Shown here: positions 49,515 to 59,582 of the stretch, piece after piece | Position numbering within the stretch: the stretch's first letter is position 1 | How the letters are laid out: every line of letters starts with the position of its first letter | Source: Rufibacter sp. LB8 | GTDB lineage: Bacteria; Bacteroidota; Bacteroidia; Cytophagales; Hymenobacteraceae | Direction: 5' to 3' | Assembly: GCF_014876185.1 (NCBI RefSeq) | Contig: NZ_JADALJ010000001.1 | Coordinates: forward strand, 1,779,501-1,843,500 | DNA length: 64,000 nt | Notes under the pieces: generated by a model | Told to the model about the DNA's origin: nothing | The model's database searches: none | The model's input: the letters and a program-made list of their open reading frames with translations, nothing else | Translations under genes and position numbers: made by a program

Positions 49515-52487
49515 CTACTTCACCGCCAGGGCGTTGTACAGAATCTCAGCAGGGTGAAGGGCTTTGCGGGCGGTGCCATCTTTGATTTGGTGGCGGCAAC
49601 TGGTACCTGCAGCGGCAATAATGACCTCGGCGGGTTGCTTTCTAACCGTGGGGAACAAGACCAATTCGCCAATCTGCATGGAGACGTCATAGTGCTCTTT
49701 CTCGTAGCCAAACGACCCCGCCATGCCGCAACAGCCCGAGGGAATCAGCTCTACTTCATAATTCTGGGGCAGCGCCAAAATCTTTTGAGTGGGCGTGAGC
49801 GCGTGCAGGGCTTTCTGGTAGCAATGTCCGTGCAGTTGAATGCTGCGTTTTTCTGTAGTGAAGGCCTGCACCGACAACGATCCTTCCTCCGCTTCTTTCA
49901 ACAAGAATTCCTCCAGCAAATAAGAATTTCGGGCCACTTGTCTGGCCTTCGGCTCTAAGGAAGATGGTACTAAATCCAGATATTCATCACGGAGCGTGAG
50001 TAAGGCTGAGGGTTCAATACCAACCAACGGCACGCCGTCTTGAATGACTTCTGCCAGCAGCTCAACGTTTTTAATGGCGATTTTTTTGGCGTCACGCACC
50101 AGGCCTTTGGAGAGATAGGTGCGGCCGCTTTCCAGGTGGTTTGGCATGTGCACGTCATAGCCCAGGGCCGTCAATAATTTAACGGTGGTTTGGCCAATCT
50201 CCACATCGTTGAAATCGGTGAACTCGTCGCAGAAAAGGTAGACTTTTTTGGCTGTGGCTTTAGCGGCTGGTTGCTGCTTTTTCCATTTCTTGAACCAAGT
50301 CCGAAAGGTGGTACTGCTTAACCCAGGCAAAGACCGCTTCGGCGCGAAGCCTACCACTTGTTTCACCAGTTTGCTGGTAATTGAGTTGTTGATGACGAAA
50401 TTATAAATACCAGGTGCGATGGACGCCAGACGCTGCAGTTTGGTGAAATTCCCAATCATGCGGGCTCTGAGCGGCACGCCGTTGGCGTCATAGTAATGCT
50501 GCAGGAATTCGGCTTTCATCTTGGCCACGTCCACGCTGCTGGGGCACTCAGATTTGCAGGCTTTGCAGCTGAGGCACAAATCCATGACTTCCTTGATCTC
50601 TTTGTGGTCAAACTTGTTGGCTTTCTCAGAGCTGGTCAAGAACTGCCGAAGGATGTTGGCGCGGGCGCGGGTGGTGTCTTTTTCCTGACGGGTGGCCATG
50701 TAACTCGGGCACATGGTGCCGCCGCTCACGTGGGTCTTGCGGCAGTCGCCGGAGCCGGAGCATTTCTCGGCCAGGCGCAGAATTCCTTCCTGACGGGTGA
50801 AGTCAAAAAGCGTTTCTACCGGAATAATCTGTTGCTGTTGTTTTTCCTCGTACCGCAGAAATTCATTCATGGGCGGCGTATCCACAATCTTACCCGCATT
50901 GAACACGCCGTGCGGGTCAAAGATGCGTTTCACTTCTTTTAAAAGCGCATAGACTTCCTGACCCAAGGCCGCCGGAATGAACTCACCGCGCAGGCGGCCG
51001 TCGCCGTGTTCTCCGCTCAGAGAACCGTTGTATTTTTTGACCAGCTCGGTAGTCTCAGCCAGAACCGTCCGGAAGAGTTGTTTGCCCGCCTCGGTTTTGA
51101 GGTTGATCATGGGTTCCACGTGCAGCTCACCGGCCCCGGCGTGGGCGTAGTATGACGCGTGCAGATGGTGCTTGGCCAGCAAGCCCTGTAATTCTTCAAT
51201 GTAAAAAGGTAAATCCTCTGGTGAGACGGCGCAGTCTTCAATCAGGTTCACTGGTTGCAAGTCACCGGGCAGGTTTCTGATCAGGCCCAAGCCCGCTTTG
51301 CGCACTTCCCAGACCGGCTTGGTTTCCTTGCCGCGCACCAATGGGTAGGCGTAGCCCAAACCGGCAGCCTTTAAGTCCGCCACCAAAGCTTCGGCCTTGG
51401 CCGAAATAATGTCTTGTGAGGCTTCCATGAACTCCACCATCAAGAGAGCGGCGGGGTCGCCTTCAATGAAAAAGCGGTTGTTCTGGTACGTGGGGTGGCC
51501 TTTGGTGAAGTCCATGATATATTTATCCACCAGTTCAGAGGCCAAAGGCTTGTGCTTGAGAATAATGACGTTGGCATGCAGCGCTTCCAACAGGGAGTTG
51601 AAATGCACGCACAACAGGCCTTCTTCTTTGGGCGGCAAGGGCAAGAGATTCAGTTTCGCCTCGGTGATAAACGCCAGCGTACCTTCAGACCCGGCCAACA
51701 GTTGGCATAGGTTAATGGTTTGCTCCCCGTTCACGAGGTGTTTGTCATCTACCAAAAAATCAAGCGCGTAACCGGTGTTGCGCCGGGTGAGGCTGGCTTT
51801 GGGGTAATTGGTTTTGATGGTCTTTCTATGCCCAGGGTGCGTAACCAACTCGTGCATTTGGCGGTAGATGTCGCCTTCTTCTGTGTCTTGCGCCATTTTG
51901 TACTGGAATTCCTGTGGGCTAAGTGGTTTGAATTCAGCCTCAGAACCATCACTTAACAACACCTTCGCCGACAATAAATGGTCACGGGTATCTCCCCAGA
52001 CGATGGAGTGCAGGCCGCTGGAGTTGTTACCGATCATGCCGCCTACCATCGCTCTGTTGGCGGTAGACGTTTCAGGCCCGAACATCAGGCCACTCAGTTT
52101 CAAGACGGCGTTCAAATCATCTCTGATCACGCCCGGCTGCACGCGCACCCACCGCTCCTGCTCGTTGATTTCCAGAATCTGGGTAAAGTACTTAGAGATG
52201 TCCACCACCAGCCCGTGACCCACCACCTGCCCCGCCAACGACGTGCCCGCCGCCCGGGGAATAAGCGTGAGTTGGTGCTCCTTCGCGAATTTCACCAGCA
52301 CCTTGAGGTCATCAATGTTCCTGGGAATAGCCACTGCCACCGGTTTTTCCTGGTACACCGAGGCGTCTGTGGAATACACCAGTTTCTGGGCTTGGTGCAA
52401 CGAAGAGGCATCGTCAAAATACAATTCTCCGGCCAGGGCAGATTGCAACTGGGAAAACACAGAAACACTTGGGGCTATTACAGACAT
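49515..52487 (-). CDS. YdiJ-like FAD/Fe-S 2-hydroxyacid dehydrogenase
   Basis: 990 residues. Domains in order: FAD-binding PCMH domain (about 40-260, with IPRAAGTSLAGQVVGHGLV and GMIGNNSSGLHSIVWGDTRD), FAD-linked oxidase C-terminal domain (to about 540, with HAGAGELHVEPMINL and GEHGDGRLRGEF), an Fe-S ferredoxin region (SGSGDCRKTHVSGGTMCPSY and LSCKACKSECP), then CCG-type cysteine-rich domains (HGHCYQKALHAL and SGCCGMAGSFGYEKEHYD). The layout fuses GlcD- and GlcF-like parts, as in E. coli YdiJ (D-2-hydroxyglutarate dehydrogenase). It probably oxidises D-lactate or D-2-hydroxyglutarate and passes electrons to the quinone pool. Confidence 0.92.
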   Translation of the reverse strand: MSVIAPSVSVFSQLQSALAGELYFDDASSLHQAQKLVYSTDASVYQEKPVAVAIPRNIDDLKVLVKFAKEHQLTLIPRAAGTSLAGQVVGHGLVVDISKYFTQILEINEQERWVRVQPGVIRDDLNAVLKLSGLMFGPETSTANRAMVGGMIGNNSSGLHSIVWGDTRDHLLSAKVLLSDGSEAEFKPLSPQEFQYKMAQDTEEGDIYRQMHELVTHPGHRKTIKTNYPKASLTRRNTGYALDFLVDDKHLVNGEQTINLCQLLAGSEGTLAFITEAKLNLLPLPPKEEGLLCVHFNSLLEALHANVIILKHKPLASELVDKYIMDFTKGHPTYQNNRFFIEGDPAALLMVEFMEASQDIISAKAEALVADLKAAGLGYAYPLVRGKETKPVWEVRKAGLGLIRNLPGDLQPVNLIEDCAVSPEDLPFYIEELQGLLAKHHLHASYYAHAGAGELHVEPMINLKTEAGKQLFRTVLAETTELVKKYNGSLSGEHGDGRLRGEFIPAALGQEVYALLKEVKRIFDPHGVFNAGKIVDTPPMNEFLRYEEKQQQQIIPVETLFDFTRQEGILRLAEKCSGSGDCRKTHVSGGTMCPSYMATRQEKDTTRARANILRQFLTSSEKANKFDHKEIKEVMDLCLSCKACKSECPSSVDVAKMKAEFLQHYYDANGVPLRARMIGNFTKLQRLASIAPGIYNFVINNSITSKLVKQVVGFAPKRSLPGLSSTTFRTWFKKWKKQQPAAKATAKKVYLFCDEFTDFNDVEIGQTTVKLLTALGYDVHMPNHLESGRTYLSKGLVRDAKKIAIKNVELLAEVIQDGVPLVGIEPSALLTLRDEYLDLVPSSLEPKARQVARNSYLLEEFLLKEAEEGSLSVQAFTTEKRSIQLHGHCYQKALHALTPTQKILALPQNYEVELIPSGCCGMAGSFGYEKEHYDVSMQIGELVLFPTVRKQPAEVIIAAAGTSCRHQIKDGTARKALHPAEILYNALAVK

Positions 52488-52509
52488 AACGCACTATTTA
52501 AAAGCAGAG

Positions 52510-52517
52510 CAAATATA
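52510..52517 (-). promoter_or_regulatory. -7 box of the YdiJ-like gene
   Basis: On the minus strand TATATTTG fits TAnnTTTG and lies 22 bases before the ATG. No -33 TTG at the expected spacing. Confidence 0.4.
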
Positions 52518-52857
52518 ACTACCCTGCCACAGGATAACCAGCTAAACCTTGTGGTAAATAAATAATTTTAAAAAGGTGATTGAAGCATCAACTTTCTTTC
52601 AGGATTGCAGAATCTAAAGGTCAGGATAATCCACACTTTATCCATCCTAAAAGTGATTTCCCGTTTCCGGGCTCATTTCTGGAAACGAAGCCAAAAACGG
52701 AACCAATAACTTATAAACAGATAGCGGTTCAACGCTACACATGCGGGCGAAATAAATGGAATTGCTATCTTGAGAAGATTCTACCGTCTTTGTGAGCCCT
52801 TACTTCCAGTTGATGCAAGCCCCTAGCCTTTCCCTAACGTTGTCTCCCCTGCTTAAA
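52518..52857. other. Divergent region before the A2M gene
   Basis: About 340 bases with palindrome copy 25 in the middle, an unusual position because both flanking genes start here. This may mark a lost gene between them. Confidence 0.4.
52658..52702. repeat. Dispersed palindrome copy 25 (asymmetric)
   Basis: TTCCCGTTTCCGGGCTCATT and GAAACGAAGCCAAAAACGGAA. One of the few copies not next to a stop codon. Confidence 0.8.
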
Positions 52858-55800
52858 ATGCGTTCCCTTTTGCTGGCATTTCTATTGGCTTTCTGTTGCC
52901 TGACCGCAAAGGGGCAGACCAGCGCCATCAAAGCCCTGGAATACAAAATTGACTCCCTGGCCGCCGAAGGCCTGCCCAAATCTGCCTTACCCGAAGTGAA
53001 CAAGCTAGACCAACTGTACCGCAAGAACAAAAACACCGGTGGTCAGTTGAAAGCTACATTTTACCGGCTCACGTTCCTATCTTTTCTGGAGGAGAAAGCC
53101 ATGGTCCCCATTATTCAGCAAATGCAGAAAGATATTGCCGCCGCTTCTTTCCCCGTGAAACCCGTGCTGCAGTCGGTCTTGGCCGAAATGTACCAGAAAT
53201 ACTATGAACAAAACCGGTACCAATTCAGGCAGCGCAGCCAGCTGGCCGTGCCCAGCCCAGACTTCACGCAGTGGGATTTGCGCACCATGCTGGAGCAGAT
53301 TGCCACGCAGCACCAGTTGGCCCTGCAAGACCAGAAACCTCTGCAGCAGACGCCCATCACCGTGCTGGGCGTTGCGCTGGAAGGTGACCGCACCACCCGC
53401 CCCCATCGCCCCACCTTGTATGATTTGCTGGCCCACCGCGCCCTGGACTTTTACCTGAACCCCGAGTCTGATTTACCCAAGGCGGCTAATGATTTCAAAC
53501 TCAATGACCCGGCTTATTTTGGCAGCAGTGCAACCTTTGCCCGCCTGAAATTGCCAACCCAAGACACCACCGCCAATCTGTACCTGGGCCTGCGGTTGTT
53601 GCAGCAAGCCACCCAATTCCATCTCACCCAAAACAACCAGGAAGCCCTGGCAGACCTGGAGTTGAAACGCCTGGAAATGTTACTGAAGCAAAACTCCTTT
53701 CTGGGCCAAGGCCACCTATACACCACGCGCCTGAAAGAAATTTCCAGCACTTTCTCCCGCAGCCCCTTAACCGCCGATGCCGCGTATCTGTTGGGAAAAT
53801 ATTACCAAACCAAAGACAGCCTGGTCACTGCGTTAACGTATTTCAACACGGCTATTGCCAAATTCCCGGCCAGCGTGGGCGGACAGAACGCCGCTGCCAG
53901 CCAACAGGAAATCCTGAAGAAATCCATTGAATTCAAAGTGGAAGATGTGGTGCCTGCGCAGGGTCCTATTTTGGCCCAGGCTACTTACCAGAACCTAAAC
54001 TCCGCCCGGTTTACCGTTTACCCACTTACAGAAGCGCAATTTACCCAAATACAGGAAATACGCCGAAGGCTCACCAGGTACGGTTCCGGGGATAACGGCC
54101 AAAGCGCCCGCGCAGAATTACACGCGCTTCTTGCCCCACTGAAACCCAATCAGCAACAACAGATTGCCCTACCTAACCCCGGCAACCACAAACCTCAGAT
54201 TTCAGAATTTAAAATAGAGGCCTTGCCCTTAGGAATGTATGCGGTGCTACTGCAGGGCGGTACTCAGCCTGAGCCAAGTTTGCAGGAAATCAATTTGTTT
54301 ACTGTGACTGACCTGGCCTTCTCCAGCAGAACCAACCCAGACGGCCAGCAGGAAGTACGCGTCATGCACCGCCAAACCGGCAAACCCCTGGCCCAGGTAA
54401 AAGTGGTAGCCGAAGCCCAGGAATGGAATAACGGAACCCGGCAAAGAATCTTATTGGGCGAAGGATTCACTGACACCCAGGGTAAAATCTTATTCAACAA
54501 AGACAGAAAACACAACAACTTATCTTTCTGGTTAACGGCGGGCAAGGACCACTATCTTGCCCTGAATGAATATTATTACTGGAATGACAACGCAAGAGAC
54601 AACGATTCCAAAATAATTGAAAACACCATCCTTTTCACCGACCGCCAGATTTATCGTCCTGGCCAAACCCTCTACTTCAAAGGCATTCAGGTCAGGAAAG
54701 TCAACGGCAAGACTGAGTTAGTGACCAATGGGGAGATGGAAGTGGAGCTGCTGGATGATAACGATGAAACCCTTGGCACGCTTGAACTCAAAACTAATGA
54801 ATACGGGTCGTTCAGCGGTTCTTTCCAGATTCCTGTTTCGGTGTTAACTGGCGTCCTAACCTTGGAAGTTGACAATGAATCGTTGGAAGTGCGAGTGGAG
54901 GAATACAAGCGACCTTCGTTCCAAATCAGCTTTGACCCCGTTAAAACCATTCACCGTTTCAATGATTCTGTGCAGGTAACGGGCAAAGTGGCGGCTTATG
55001 CGGGCTATGGGCTCACTGGCGCCAAGGTGCAGTACAAAGTGGTGCGGGAATCTGTCTATAATCCAGCTTATTATAATAACCCCCGCAACAAAAGGAGCTA
55101 TCAATCCGAAACTCTACTACTTCAATCTGGTCATGTGACTGCCGATACCCAGGGTGAGTTCAAGGTTAATTTTAAAGCGTATGCTGAATTGGTTGCAGAC
55201 CCACCGGAACAACAATATGTTTATTCAATCAGCGCTACTGCCACTGACGCCTCTGGTGAAACTCAGAGCCAATATACCGCCGTGCTAATTGGCCAGAAAG
55301 CTTTAAACCTTTCTATGTACCTCCCCGACCGGATTTTGCTGCCGGACTCTCTTACCACCTTCGTGCGGATGACCAATCTCAACCAGGAACTGCAAGCCGG
55401 AACAATTACCGTAGACGTTTACCAACTGAAAAGCCCGGAGAAACTTTACAAGAACCGGCTCTGGAATTTTCCCACCACACAGGCTTGGCAAAAGGGTGAG
55501 TTTGAGAAGAGCTTCCCTACGTACGCCCCGCAGGAAAATGAATACTATTCCTGGCCCATCAAACAAAAACTACTTTCCCAGACGCTCATAGGCACGGCCA
55601 CGTACCCAGCGGTGTTTAAAGCAGCCTTGCCCTCAAAAACAGAAGCAGGCGTGTACCTGGTTCACGTGCAGGGCACTTCGCTCACTGGCGACACCGTTTC
55701 AATGAAGGATTACATTACCTTGGTTTCGCCCAAAAACCACCAGGTAGCCGAATTGAAAGATTGGGTAATTCCCGTGAAAGTTACCGCTGAGACCGGGGAC

Positions 55801-58800
55801 AAGGCCGAGTTTTTAGTGGGTGCCGGCCCCAGCCATGTGCTGATGGAAGTGTATAACGGTCCCACGCTAGAATCTTCTGAATGGCTCCAAACGGGCGGCA
55901 AACAAAAACTGGTGGAAGTGCCCATTCAGAAAACTTACGGTACCAACGTGCAGGTGCAGTTTTTAATGGTGCAAGACAACCGCGTGTACACTGCCCTGCA
56001 TAAACTCAACCCAAACAAGGCAGACCCCAGCCTGGCCTTGACCTTCAGCACATTTAGGAACAAGCTGTTGCCCGGCCAGAAAGAAACCTGGAAACTTCGC
56101 ATTTCAGATGTCAAAGACAAAACCGCCGCCGCTGAAATGGTGGCCACCTTGTATGACGCTTCTCTAGACAAAATTCTGGGAACTGAAGACAGGTTCGGGA
56201 TGGACTGGTACAGAAAATTCACTGACGGAACTGCCCATGAAAGAACCCAATACTTTACCTGGGCTAGAGGGCAATTTGTAAAACCGTCTGTCTCACAAAG
56301 TCTGCAAGAAATTAGAATATTCACGCCTATTGTCACTAGAAACTACGAACAACTCCATTATTTTGGCTACAGCTATTTTGGCGGCTACAACCAGGCTTAC
56401 CATGAGTATTTGAATAGGGTAAAACGAAAGATAGAAACCGAGAATTCTGACAGAAGCCTGGAGGAAACCTACAAAGAAAACGCCGCCCAAATCAAAAACG
56501 GTGTGGAGGTCACTGGCTATATCCTAGACAAACAGACCAAAGAGACCATGCCCGGTGTAACGGTCACCTTGAAAGGCACCAACATCACCACCTTCTCTAA
56601 TTCAAAAGGCTTCTTCAGGATAAAAGTGCCCGTAAACGGAGTCTTGGAGTTTGCTTTTATTGGATATAATTCAGAAGATTTCAAAATCACGAAGGCTGGA
56701 AGTTATAATATACACCTTCAGGCAGACACAAATGCATTAAGCGAAGTGGTAGTGACAGGTTATGGCGTACAGGAAAGAAGAGAAGTCACTGGTTCTGTTT
56801 CTACTGTTTCCTCCGCAATCTATGGTTCTCGGTCAATGTCAGAAGACAATTTGTTGCAAGCTATTGCGGAAGGCGTAAAAATCACTCCCTCTAAAACGTC
56901 TGCCACCACTGAAAAACTACAGGGACAACCCATCACCCTGAGAAAGAATTTTCAGGAAACAGCCTTCTTTTACCCGCACCTGCAAACTGACAGAAAAGGA
57001 AACATCAGTCTGGAATTCACGGTGCCGGAGGCCTTGACTTTGTGGCAATTCAAAGGCCTGGCGCACACCAAAAAACTGGAATGGGGCTTGCTGGAAGGTC
57101 AGGTCATGACCCAGAAACTCTTGATGGTGAGCCCGTACCTGCCCCGCTTCCTGCGTGAAGGCGACACCATCACCGTTTCGGCTAGAATTGTGAACCTTTC
57201 CAGCGAAAATCTCACGGGCAACGTAAGCCTCCAATTTTTTAATGCCTTCACTAATCAACCCGTCAACCTTTTCCAAAACCAAACTACCGGAGAGCAGAAA
57301 TTCACGGTGGCGGCCGCTTCTACCACGCCGGCTTACTTTCAACTGGTGGTGCCCAGCAATCTGGAAGCCCTCACCTACCGCATCACCGCGCAAGCCAAAG
57401 ATTTTTCTGACGGTGAAGAAAACACGGTGCCAGTGCTCTCCAATTCCATTCTGGTCACCGAAACCTTGCCCTTGCTGGTAAGACCCGGACAAACCAAAAT
57501 TTTCACCTTGCAGAAACTGGCCAACCAGAAAAGCACCACGCTCAAAAGCCAAACCCTCACCTTTGAATACACTCAGAACCCGGTGTGGTCGGCGGTGCAG
57601 GCCTTGCCATATTTAATGGAGTACCCCTATGAATGCGCCGAGCAAACCTTCAGCCGGGTGTATGCCAACAGCGTGGCGGCCCATATTGTTAAGAAATCGC
57701 CCATCATCAAAAAGGTATTTGACCAATGGAAAGCCGCCAACAGCCAGGAACTGCTTTCTAACCTGGAGAAAAACCCAGAACTGAAGCAAACCCTGCTGGC
57801 CGAAACGCCCTGGCTCCGTGATGCCAGAACGCAAGGCGAGCAGCAGAAACGCATTGCCCTGCTCTTCGACTTCAACAAAATGGAAAACGAACTGACCGCC
57901 AACCTGGCCAAACTGGAAGAGATGCAGTTCGCCGACGGCAGTTTCCCGTGGTTTGCCGGCCTGTACCCAGACCGCTACATTAGTCATCATATTCTGGCGG
58001 GCATTGGGCAACTGGAGAAGCTAGGGGTGGTGAATTCAACAGAAAGAAGTCTCTCTAAAATCAAAACTCGAGGCCTTTCATTCCTTGACATAAAATTACT
58101 AGACGATTACCAGAACCAAGTGAACCTCCCAATTGCCAAACAAGAACTGAGCGCCACCCAAATTCATGCCTGGTACACGCGCAGTTACTTTACGGCAACG
58201 CCGCTTTCCCAGGAATTGCAAAAAGCGTGGCAGGCGTTTCAAGTGGTGGCCCAGCAAGATTGGCTTTCACAGAGCATTTATGAACAAGGATTGCTGGCGC
58301 TTACCATGCAGCGGTTCGGGAAACCGGAGCTTACCCAGAAAATCATCAAATCATTGCTGGAAAGAAGTCAAGCTTCTGAGGAATTGGGCCTGTATTGGCC
58401 ACAGAACCAACGCGGTTATTTTTGGAACCAGGCCCCCGTTGAAACGCAGGTGCTCTTGATTGAACTGTTCACCGAGGCCCAGGCAGACCCCAAACACTTA
58501 GCTGAGATGAAACTTTGGCTCCTGAGAAATAAACAAACCAACCACTGGCAGACCACCAAAGCCACCGCCGCCGCCTGCTACGCCCTACTTTTGCGCGGCG
58601 AAGATTGGGTTTCCGCCGAAAACAACACCAGTGCCATTACTTTAGGCGGAAAATCCCTGGAATCTCTGGCCCCAGACCTTAAACGTTCCTCAGGCTCTGG
58701 CTACCTCAAAACCAGCTGGGCCAAGCAGGAAATCACGCCCAAATTAGGCAACGTGGCCATCACCAACCAAGGAACCACGCCTAGCTGGGGCGCTTTGTAC

Positions 58801-59271
58801 TGGCAGTACCTGGAGCAATCTGACAAAGTCACTTCCGCTGAAGGCCAACTGAAACTCACGCGCCAATATTTTGTACAGGAAACCACCAACGGCCGCGACA
58901 TTCTCAAACCCATCAACAAGGAAAACCCACCCAAGGTAGGCGACCTGATCAAAGTTGTGGTGTACCTGCAGGCCGACCGGGAGTTTGAATACATTCACCT
59001 GAAAGACCTTCGTCCCGCCGGCACAGAACCCGTAGACGCCCTCTCAGGCCGAAGGTTCCAGGACGGTTTGTCTTATTACCAGTCTACCAGAGATGCGTCC
59101 ACCAACTTTTTCATCAGCCGCTTGGGCACCGGTAACTATGTGTTTGAATACAAGTTGCGCGTGGCCCACGCCGGTGACTTCGCCACGGGCATCACCACCA
59201 TCCAGAGCATGTACGCGCCCGAATTCAACGCCCACACGTCGGGCGGGAGAATCATCTTCAAGAAGCAATAA
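52858..59271 (+). CDS. Giant alpha-2-macroglobulin family protein with an embedded SusC-like module
   Basis: 2137 residues from ATG 52858, which opens into a signal peptide (RSLLLAFLLAFCCLTAKG). After helical and MG domains (MG2-like RQIYRPGQTLYFKGI, about 600) comes an A2M core. At about 1214-1325 a CarboxypepD_reg sandwich (TKETMPGVTVTLKGT) and a SusC junction-like SEVVVTGYGVQERREVTGS are inserted. The A2M signature EALTLWQFKGLAHTK follows. A thioester-type motif ECAEQ (Cys1593, Gln1596) begins the alpha/alpha-barrel. These proteins trap proteases or foreign proteins at the cell surface. It is single in its operon. Confidence 0.92.
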   Translation: MRSLLLAFLLAFCCLTAKGQTSAIKALEYKIDSLAAEGLPKSALPEVNKLDQLYRKNKNTGGQLKATFYRLTFLSFLEEKAMVPIIQQMQKDIAAASFPVKPVLQSVLAEMYQKYYEQNRYQFRQRSQLAVPSPDFTQWDLRTMLEQIATQHQLALQDQKPLQQTPITVLGVALEGDRTTRPHRPTLYDLLAHRALDFYLNPESDLPKAANDFKLNDPAYFGSSATFARLKLPTQDTTANLYLGLRLLQQATQFHLTQNNQEALADLELKRLEMLLKQNSFLGQGHLYTTRLKEISSTFSRSPLTADAAYLLGKYYQTKDSLVTALTYFNTAIAKFPASVGGQNAAASQQEILKKSIEFKVEDVVPAQGPILAQATYQNLNSARFTVYPLTEAQFTQIQEIRRRLTRYGSGDNGQSARAELHALLAPLKPNQQQQIALPNPGNHKPQISEFKIEALPLGMYAVLLQGGTQPEPSLQEINLFTVTDLAFSSRTNPDGQQEVRVMHRQTGKPLAQVKVVAEAQEWNNGTRQRILLGEGFTDTQGKILFNKDRKHNNLSFWLTAGKDHYLALNEYYYWNDNARDNDSKIIENTILFTDRQIYRPGQTLYFKGIQVRKVNGKTELVTNGEMEVELLDDNDETLGTLELKTNEYGSFSGSFQIPVSVLTGVLTLEVDNESLEVRVEEYKRPSFQISFDPVKTIHRFNDSVQVTGKVAAYAGYGLTGAKVQYKVVRESVYNPAYYNNPRNKRSYQSETLLLQSGHVTADTQGEFKVNFKAYAELVADPPEQQYVYSISATATDASGETQSQYTAVLIGQKALNLSMYLPDRILLPDSLTTFVRMTNLNQELQAGTITVDVYQLKSPEKLYKNRLWNFPTTQAWQKGEFEKSFPTYAPQENEYYSWPIKQKLLSQTLIGTATYPAVFKAALPSKTEAGVYLVHVQGTSLTGDTVSMKDYITLVSPKNHQVAELKDWVIPVKVTAETGDKAEFLVGAGPSHVLMEVYNGPTLESSEWLQTGGKQKLVEVPIQKTYGTNVQVQFLMVQDNRVYTALHKLNPNKADPSLALTFSTFRNKLLPGQKETWKLRISDVKDKTAAAEMVATLYDASLDKILGTEDRFGMDWYRKFTDGTAHERTQYFTWARGQFVKPSVSQSLQEIRIFTPIVTRNYEQLHYFGYSYFGGYNQAYHEYLNRVKRKIETENSDRSLEETYKENAAQIKNGVEVTGYILDKQTKETMPGVTVTLKGTNITTFSNSKGFFRIKVPVNGVLEFAFIGYNSEDFKITKAGSYNIHLQADTNALSEVVVTGYGVQERREVTGSVSTVSSAIYGSRSMSEDNLLQAIAEGVKITPSKTSATTEKLQGQPITLRKNFQETAFFYPHLQTDRKGNISLEFTVPEALTLWQFKGLAHTKKLEWGLLEGQVMTQKLLMVSPYLPRFLREGDTITVSARIVNLSSENLTGNVSLQFFNAFTNQPVNLFQNQTTGEQKFTVAAASTTPAYFQLVVPSNLEALTYRITAQAKDFSDGEENTVPVLSNSILVTETLPLLVRPGQTKIFTLQKLANQKSTTLKSQTLTFEYTQNPVWSAVQALPYLMEYPYECAEQTFSRVYANSVAAHIVKKSPIIKKVFDQWKAANSQELLSNLEKNPELKQTLLAETPWLRDARTQGEQQKRIALLFDFNKMENELTANLAKLEEMQFADGSFPWFAGLYPDRYISHHILAGIGQLEKLGVVNSTERSLSKIKTRGLSFLDIKLLDDYQNQVNLPIAKQELSATQIHAWYTRSYFTATPLSQELQKAWQAFQVVAQQDWLSQSIYEQGLLALTMQRFGKPELTQKIIKSLLERSQASEELGLYWPQNQRGYFWNQAPVETQVLLIELFTEAQADPKHLAEMKLWLLRNKQTNHWQTTKATAAACYALLLRGEDWVSAENNTSAITLGGKSLESLAPDLKRSSGSGYLKTSWAKQEITPKLGNVAITNQGTTPSWGALYWQYLEQSDKVTSAEGQLKLTRQYFVQETTNGRDILKPINKENPPKVGDLIKVVVYLQADREFEYIHLKDLRPAGTEPVDALSGRRFQDGLSYYQSTRDASTNFFISRLGTGNYVFEYKLRVAHAGDFATGITTIQSMYAPEFNAHTSGGRIIFKKQ

Positions 59272-59299
59272 CAGTTAATCTTGGCTTGATAGGTTGGTT

Positions 59300-59323
59300 T
59301 ATGGAAATGAGCCCCAAAACAGG
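59300..59323. repeat. Dispersed palindrome copy 26 (right half only)
   Basis: TATGGAAATGAGCCCCAAAAC, a right arm without its partner, 28 bases after the A2M stop. Confidence 0.65.
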
Positions 59324-59520
59324 AATTTCACTTTCAGGAAATAAACATTCCCGTAAAAATGTACGGACAGGGCTTGACCTGTCCTGAACGGTGGCCGAAG
59401 CAATCTGTCGGCCATGATGCAAAAAAGCCCCCCCCACCGGGAAAGCGTGACTTTGAAATGCATAAGACAGGTAAAGCCCTGTCCGTACGGATTAGGAATG
59501 CCTGACTTTTAAAGAACAAA

Positions 59521-59563
59521 TTCCCGTTTTCGGGCTCATTTCTGAAAACGAAGCCTAAAACGG
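59521..59563. repeat. Dispersed palindrome copy 27 (asymmetric)
   Basis: TTCCCGTTTTCGGGCTCATT and GAAAACGAAGCCTAAAACGG, 19 bases beyond the DUF5686 stop. Confidence 0.82.
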
Positions 59564-59582
59564 CAACCCACACTTTCACATC

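Larger units (their letters stand above)
59272..59582. other. Intergenic region with palindromes and a second repeat family
   Basis: 311 bases between two convergent genes, no credible gene. GTACGGACAGGGCTTGACCT (59361-59380) and GACAGGTAAAGCCCTGTCCG (59466-59485) form an inverted pair. The first, with its flank, matches 33974-34001 in inverse orientation over 28 bases. Confidence 0.6.
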
